Made by a program: the position numbers and the translations under genes
Notes under the pieces: generated by a model
What the model saw: only the letters and a program-made list of their open reading frames with translations
Databases searched by the model: none
Told to the model about the DNA's origin: nothing
Source of the DNA: a virus
DNA length: 23,045 bases
Strand: one strand, 5' to 3'
IMG/VR virus record: IMGVR_UViG_3300050821_011653
Span: 1 to 23,045 of that record
Shown: piece by piece, positions 19,284-23,045 of the stretch
Layout of the letters: every line of letters begins with the position of its first letter
Position numbering within the stretch: the first letter of the stretch is position 1

Positions 19284-21695
19284 ATGCCCTTGCTCAAAGG
19301 CAAAGAGAACATAGGCAAGAATATCAAGACTGAAGAAGAGCATGGCAAGCCTAAGAAGCAGGCCATTGCGATAGCGCTGCACACCGCCGGAGTACCCAAG
19401 GCGAAAGACGCTGACGACGAGGAAACCAAGAGAATACAAAATCGTTACAGCGATCTACGCGGGCGATCCACACAGGATTTGAAATCGATAATGCAGCGTT
19501 ATCACAAGATCATAGATCTTCGTGAGGCTACCAAATCCACTTTGTGTTGGGACATCTTACGCGCCGAGTTCGGTGATAAGAAGATCGATGCCTATCTATC
19601 CAGTAAGTCCAAGGATGCCGTCCTTCCCATCGGAGACGACCACGAAGAGGAGGGCTTCGAGCATCACGCCTCGCGTCCGCGCCAGCCGCTGAAACCCTAC
19701 GACGACGTCGCGGATGTCCGGCCCATTCCGACGGATACCAAGGTCGCGTTGGCCAAGCACAATGCTGGGCTCACCAAGTCGCAGGACCGACGTACGAGGG
19801 ACGCAGAGTTAAACATTGGCGACAAAGTTCACCTTGGTTTCGGTACGAAAGGTGGCGCTGGCTTTGAAGGCGTAGTTACAAAGATTGAAGGTGATACGGT
19901 GTACATCAAGAATAATGAAGGTCGTACGTTCAAGGGACCGCTGAAGTCAGTTACCAAAGCGAACGACGTAGACCTCGTCCAACCCATCCGTGTGGACCCG
20001 GTCCCGACGCCGTCCGGGGAGCACAACGAGCGCGGTTGGTTCGCGGACGGGAGGGACGAAATGGATGATGCGCAGCGACTGAAGAATATCAAGTCGACGC
20101 TGGTATACTTGCGCAAGAAGTACGATGCTTGCCTTCAGCGTGGCGACCGCTACGGCGCGCAGGAGAAGGAGAAGGACATTCGCACCTGGCTCAGCGAGAA
20201 GGAGTCCGTGGAACGCCGCATCGCGCAATCAAAGGCCAAGGACGTATCCGCCCTCGCCCCCAAGGCCGAGCAGTTCGAGAACGGCGCGCGCGTGCACAAC
20301 TCTCGCGGCAGCGTGGGCGAAGTGGTTCACGTCCAGGGCAACAAGGTGATCGTCGCCGTTGGCGGCAGGCGCGAGGAGTGGCCGCTGGCCAAGACGTTCC
20401 GCGCGGCTGGGGCGGAGGACTCTTCGGAGAATGAAAGTTACGCTAGCGAAGAGCTGATTGAAGTCGAAGAGTATTACACCAAAATCTCGAAAGATCCGAA
20501 GGCTACTGCTAAGCAGAAATCAGATGCTCTTAATGATTTCAAGGCAGCACAGGCAGCATGGCGTCGTGCGAAAGCGCAAGCGGGAGCGGAGGATGTACTC
20601 CCCATCGGCGAGGACGCCACCAACCCGAATCCCAATCCACGCGTACTGACCAGTTTCGCCGCGCCGTCCAAGGAGGACGTCCAGCGCATCTACGGAAAGA
20701 AGACCACGCCGGAGGGATTCAAGAAGCAGTTCGGGAAGGACGCCGCGCCGCCACCCAAAGGTACTTACCTGGAGTTTGAAAAGAAGCCTGGACAATTCTT
20801 CAAGATCACAGCTAAAACTAACGCACAGTACGACGCACAGTACGACGCAGCAGTCAAGAAGGCTGGATTGTATAAGAAAGGTGAGGAGTACCCATGGTTC
20901 ACTGTCTATATTGACGGTGAGGAATCTGGCGGAGGTGGCGGTCGTAACTCTGGCGAAATGAAAGACGGCTACGCCGAGACTTACGCCGCTGCGCGCAAGA
21001 AGACCGGACAAGTAAGGCCCATCCCGTTGGGTCCAGCGCCGGAGCCCGAAGCGCTGAAGGAAGTGGAGCGTCGAGCGCAGGACGACGTAATTACTCCGAA
21101 GCAGAAAGCGGTCGTGGACAAGGTCTACGCCATGCTTCGCGAGGCGCACATCCCAACACGAGAAATTCGACGTACCACTGTCGAACAGACTGTGATGGAA
21201 GGCCATACGGCAAAAGAAATATTCACTTGGATCAAACAATCTTTCGATGATGAACAGGTAAATGACTCCGAAGTGAAACCCATCCGCGTCAATCCCGCGC
21301 CGATGGCCAAGCTGATTCCGCGCAGCAAACGACCGGCGAAGGATACGGTGCCAGCCGGCAATGCGCTCATGCGTAGCGGTGGTAAGTTGGAAATGGACGG
21401 TAAGTTCAAGGCTGCTCTTGCTGAGTACAAGAAGGCGCTGGAAGCGTTCAAGAAAGAGCGTGACAAGACTGGTCAGCGTGACGCCGAGCAAGCCATTTAT
21501 GAGATGGAACGTAAGGCTAAGCACGGCGAACACTTTGGCGCATTCGACACACATCCAGTGATTGAGAAGTACAATGCTGCGCGACAGGCTGAGTCAGAAG
21601 CTGAGCTAAAGAAGAACGGCTCTAAGTGGAATGAGCAGCACTATCCTAAGAAACCGACGAAGGATGCCGTACTTCCCATCCCGGTAGGAGCGTAA
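19284..21695 (+). CDS. Giant mosaic linker-repeat protein, possible polyprotein (803 aa)
   Basis: ATG 19284 follows AGAGAGG. Residues 1-38 match a small phage module (K-x-x-I-G-K-N-I-K-T-E-E-E-H-G-K-P-K-K-Q-A-I-A-I-A-L). Then come separate units: helical 46-105; SH3-like 174-225 (L-N-I-G-D-K-V-H-L-G-F); helical 259-318; SH3-like 329-376; helical 386-432; beta 490-545; helical 600-656; TPR-like 695-750. Seven V-x-P-I motifs (113, 145, 232, 438, 577, 665, 796) and several K-D-A/V sites (111-112, 319-321, 485-487, 793-795) lie between units. Domain bodies are mostly AT-richer than joints. It directly precedes the DUF2213 protease. It may be cut during head maturation; that is inference. The function of each unit is unknown. 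Confidence 0.75.
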   Translation: MPLLKGKENIGKNIKTEEEHGKPKKQAIAIALHTAGVPKAKDADDEETKRIQNRYSDLRGRSTQDLKSIMQRYHKIIDLREATKSTLCWDILRAEFGDKKIDAYLSSKSKDAVLPIGDDHEEEGFEHHASRPRQPLKPYDDVADVRPIPTDTKVALAKHNAGLTKSQDRRTRDAELNIGDKVHLGFGTKGGAGFEGVVTKIEGDTVYIKNNEGRTFKGPLKSVTKANDVDLVQPIRVDPVPTPSGEHNERGWFADGRDEMDDAQRLKNIKSTLVYLRKKYDACLQRGDRYGAQEKEKDIRTWLSEKESVERRIAQSKAKDVSALAPKAEQFENGARVHNSRGSVGEVVHVQGNKVIVAVGGRREEWPLAKTFRAAGAEDSSENESYASEELIEVEEYYTKISKDPKATAKQKSDALNDFKAAQAAWRRAKAQAGAEDVLPIGEDATNPNPNPRVLTSFAAPSKEDVQRIYGKKTTPEGFKKQFGKDAAPPPKGTYLEFEKKPGQFFKITAKTNAQYDAQYDAAVKKAGLYKKGEEYPWFTVYIDGEESGGGGGRNSGEMKDGYAETYAAARKKTGQVRPIPLGPAPEPEALKEVERRAQDDVITPKQKAVVDKVYAMLREAHIPTREIRRTTVEQTVMEGHTAKEIFTWIKQSFDDEQVNDSEVKPIRVNPAPMAKLIPRSKRPAKDTVPAGNALMRSGGKLEMDGKFKAALAEYKKALEAFKKERDKTGQRDAEQAIYEMERKAKHGEHFGAFDTHPVIEKYNAARQAESEAELKKNGSKWNEQHYPKKPTKDAVLPIPVGA
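19620..21680 (+). repeat. Dispersed V-x-P-I linker repeats encoded in the mosaic gene
   Basis: Seven in-frame copies begin at about 19620, 19716, 19977, 20595, 21012, 21276 and 21669. They commonly follow an acidic or K-D residue and precede a Pro/Gly/Asp-rich stretch such as I-R-V-D-P-V-P or I-P-L-G-P-A-P. At DNA level they share GTN-CNN-CCC-ATC-like cores but are not long exact repeats. Similar joints occur at about 11356, 17946 and 18660 in two other genes. Confidence 0.6.
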
Positions 21696-21699
21696 GCCG

Positions 21700-23045
21700 A
21701 TGCGCGGATATTTCACAACTCCTCTTTCTGAGCATCTGGAGGAAATGCCGAATGGCACGCTGATTGCGCGTGACTGCGTTATTGCACGCACCGGATTCCA
21801 GACTTACAAGGTCAGCGATCTTCCGCAGGAAGCTGCTCGAGACATGGGCGTGGATTTGTCCAATCCCAATGCAGAGATTGATCTTTACCGTCCAGCGGAG
21901 GAAGTATTTCACCCGGATACGTTGAAGTCTGCTGAGGGTCAGGCAGTCACCGACAACCACCCTCCGGAATTTGTAGATCCGGAAAATTTCACGGAGTACT
22001 CGCGCGGTCACTTGCAGAATGTACGTAAGGGCAAGGAGCCGATGGATTCCGGTGATTGGCCGATGATTGCAGACATCATCATCGCGGCCGAACCTCTTCT
22101 GTCCAAGGTTAAGAATAAGCAGGCGCGAGAACTTAGTCTTGGCTACGACTATGCCATTGCCAAGGACGGCGACCGTATCAATCAGACGGACATGGTGATT
22201 AATCACCTCGCTGTTGTGCCGAAGGGTCGTGCGGGTCCAGAAGCTCGTATCATGGACGCTGCACCGGAAGCAGTTTTAGAACCACCTGCGCCGCCCGCCG
22301 TTGAAAGGGCGGCGACGTCGTCAACCTCAACCGCAGTACCAACCAAGAAGGAGATTAAACCTGTGGCAAACATCTTTAAGCAGTTGCTGGGTCTCGGGCT
22401 GAAAAGCTACGCGGCCGACGCAACTCCAGAAGAGTTGGCGACGGCGGTGGAGGCAATGAACCAACCGTCCGCGAGCAATCGTGCTCGAGCCAATGATGGA
22501 GAGGGTGAACCGGAATCCCTTGCCGAGCTGGATAGAGCCAAGCAGCGCGACAAAGGCAAGGCCAAGGACAAGCGTGCTAAGGACGATCTAGGCGATCCGC
22601 CGGACGAAGACGTTGAGCCGCCAGCCGTGGATGCCGGGCGCAAGAAGATGCACGACGCGCTGGACGCCATGATGGATCGCAAAGGCAAGGATGCCGACAT
22701 GACCGAACTTCGTGCCCTTCTCGATGAATATCTCGGCGAAGAACAGGAAGAGCCGGAGCATGCGGATGTTGCCGCTGGCGACGTTGGCGCACTGGAGCAG
22801 GTTATCAACAAGGAGACCGACGCTGCTGATAGTGAAACCTGTCCCGAGTGCGGACTTGGTGATGCTGAGTGTGAGTGCGAAGACGTCGAGGGCGAACCGG
22901 GCGAGGAAGAAGTGGAGTCTGGCGAGGAAGAGCTCGAAGACGCCGCTGCGCGCGACGGTAAGGCCAACGATCGCGGACGTGCTCGCGACGCGGCTATTGC
23001 CGGCTCCTTGGCTACGCTGAAGGTACTGCGTCCGTTCGTCGCTCG
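21700..23045 (+). CDS. DUF2213 prohead protease with scaffold-like C-terminus (partial)
   Basis: ATG 21700 starts five bases after the previous stop; 448 codons are visible before the window ends. Residues 1-185 match DUF2213, with probable catalytic His in T-D-N-H-P-P-E (H87) and Ser in R-E-L-S-L-G-Y-D (S146), the H and S-x-G arrangement of HK97-type (S78-like) prohead proteases, then I-N-H-L-A-V-V-P-K-G-R-A-G. Residues 220-448 are highly charged, helical and low-complexity, like a scaffold, with C381-x2-C384...C391-x-C393. A strong internal start at 22363 could make the scaffold part alone. The major capsid gene would be expected just beyond. Confidence 0.85.
   Translation, partial: MRGYFTTPLSEHLEEMPNGTLIARDCVIARTGFQTYKVSDLPQEAARDMGVDLSNPNAEIDLYRPAEEVFHPDTLKSAEGQAVTDNHPPEFVDPENFTEYSRGHLQNVRKGKEPMDSGDWPMIADIIIAAEPLLSKVKNKQARELSLGYDYAIAKDGDRINQTDMVINHLAVVPKGRAGPEARIMDAAPEAVLEPPAPPAVERAATSSTSTAVPTKKEIKPVANIFKQLLGLGLKSYAADATPEELATAVEAMNQPSASNRARANDGEGEPESLAELDRAKQRDKGKAKDKRAKDDLGDPPDEDVEPPAVDAGRKKMHDALDAMMDRKGKDADMTELRALLDEYLGEEQEEPEHADVAAGDVGALEQVINKETDAADSETCPECGLGDAECECEDVEGEPGEEEVESGEEELEDAAARDGKANDRGRARDAAIAGSLATLKVLRPFVA
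22348..22365 (+). promoter_or_regulatory. Internal ribosome binding site and GTG start for a nested scaffold protein
   Basis: AAGGAG at 22348-22353 is nine bases before the in-frame GTG at 22363 (residue 222, V-A-N-I-F-K-Q-L-L-G). The site sits exactly at the junction of the protease and the scaffold-like part and is better than the gene's own start site. It parallels the lambda C/Nu3 arrangement. Confidence 0.5.

Noticed and set aside
20821-20853. Short tandem repeat encoding A-Q-Y-D-A-Q-Y-D-A
   Set aside because: Only two copies of about 12 bases; likely slippage within a coding region rather than a regulatory or CRISPR-like repeat.
20520-21554. 344-aa minus-strand open frame opposite the mosaic gene
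   Set aside because: Low-complexity antisense shadow; all neighbouring genes run rightward with overlapping starts.
1-23045. CRISPR array, IS element, rRNA or integrase
   Set aside because: No regularly spaced repeats, transposase or recombinase motifs, or rRNA-like sequence were seen on either strand.

Overview
The window looks like part of a tailed-phage genome (Caudoviricetes) or a prophage. By eye it is moderately GC-rich, with scattered AT-richer patches. The evidence is a leftward replication block (TOPRIM/DUF3854 plus D5-like DUF5906 helicase) and a long rightward packaging and head block: small and large terminase, Mu F-like head morphogenesis protein, DUF1073 portal, and DUF2213 prohead protease with a scaffold-like tail. 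No integrase, repressor, bacterial housekeeping gene, IS element or CRISPR array was seen. Signal-peptide and lipobox sequences weakly suggest a Gram-negative host, but the sequence does not settle the host.

Layout. 1-3757 (minus strand): a run of small, often Cys-rich proteins, then the primase-helicase and an overlapping unknown gene. 3758-4385: a 628-base divergent intergenic region with candidate promoters facing both ways, inverted and direct repeats and strong hairpins; it is a control region or candidate replication origin. 4386-5353: an AT-richer pair, a small orphan domain and a GIY-YIG endonuclease whose C-terminal domain is related to it. 5450-5760: a tRNA-Gln, hairpins and an 18-bp perfect palindrome before the terminase genes. 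5761-23045: one dense rightward array, mostly joined by 1-4 base stop/start overlaps.

The structural array is unusually rich in small added domains. Between the large terminase and the MuF protein lie about 3.7 kb of small genes (a secreted beta-rich protein, DUF6527, an Ig-like protein, SH3-like proteins, membrane peptides). The portal carries a C-terminal inorganic-pyrophosphatase-like domain of the kind known from phage polyvalent proteins. Two further genes (17172-18824 and 19284-21695) are chains of small domains: C39-like peptidase, GNAT acetyltransferase, SH3-like folds, helical bundles and a zinc ribbon. Their joints repeatedly carry K-D-A/V and V-x-P-I motifs, and the domain bodies are often AT-richer than the joints.

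The best candidates for something undescribed are (1) this cassette-and-linker architecture, possibly a polyprotein processed by the adjacent DUF2213 protease to load small effectors into the capsid, and (2) a tRNA-Thr(UGU) with a structured insertion of about 40 nt in its D-loop, whose 5' end overlaps the stop codon of one of these polyprotein genes. Both are read from the sequence; their function is inference.
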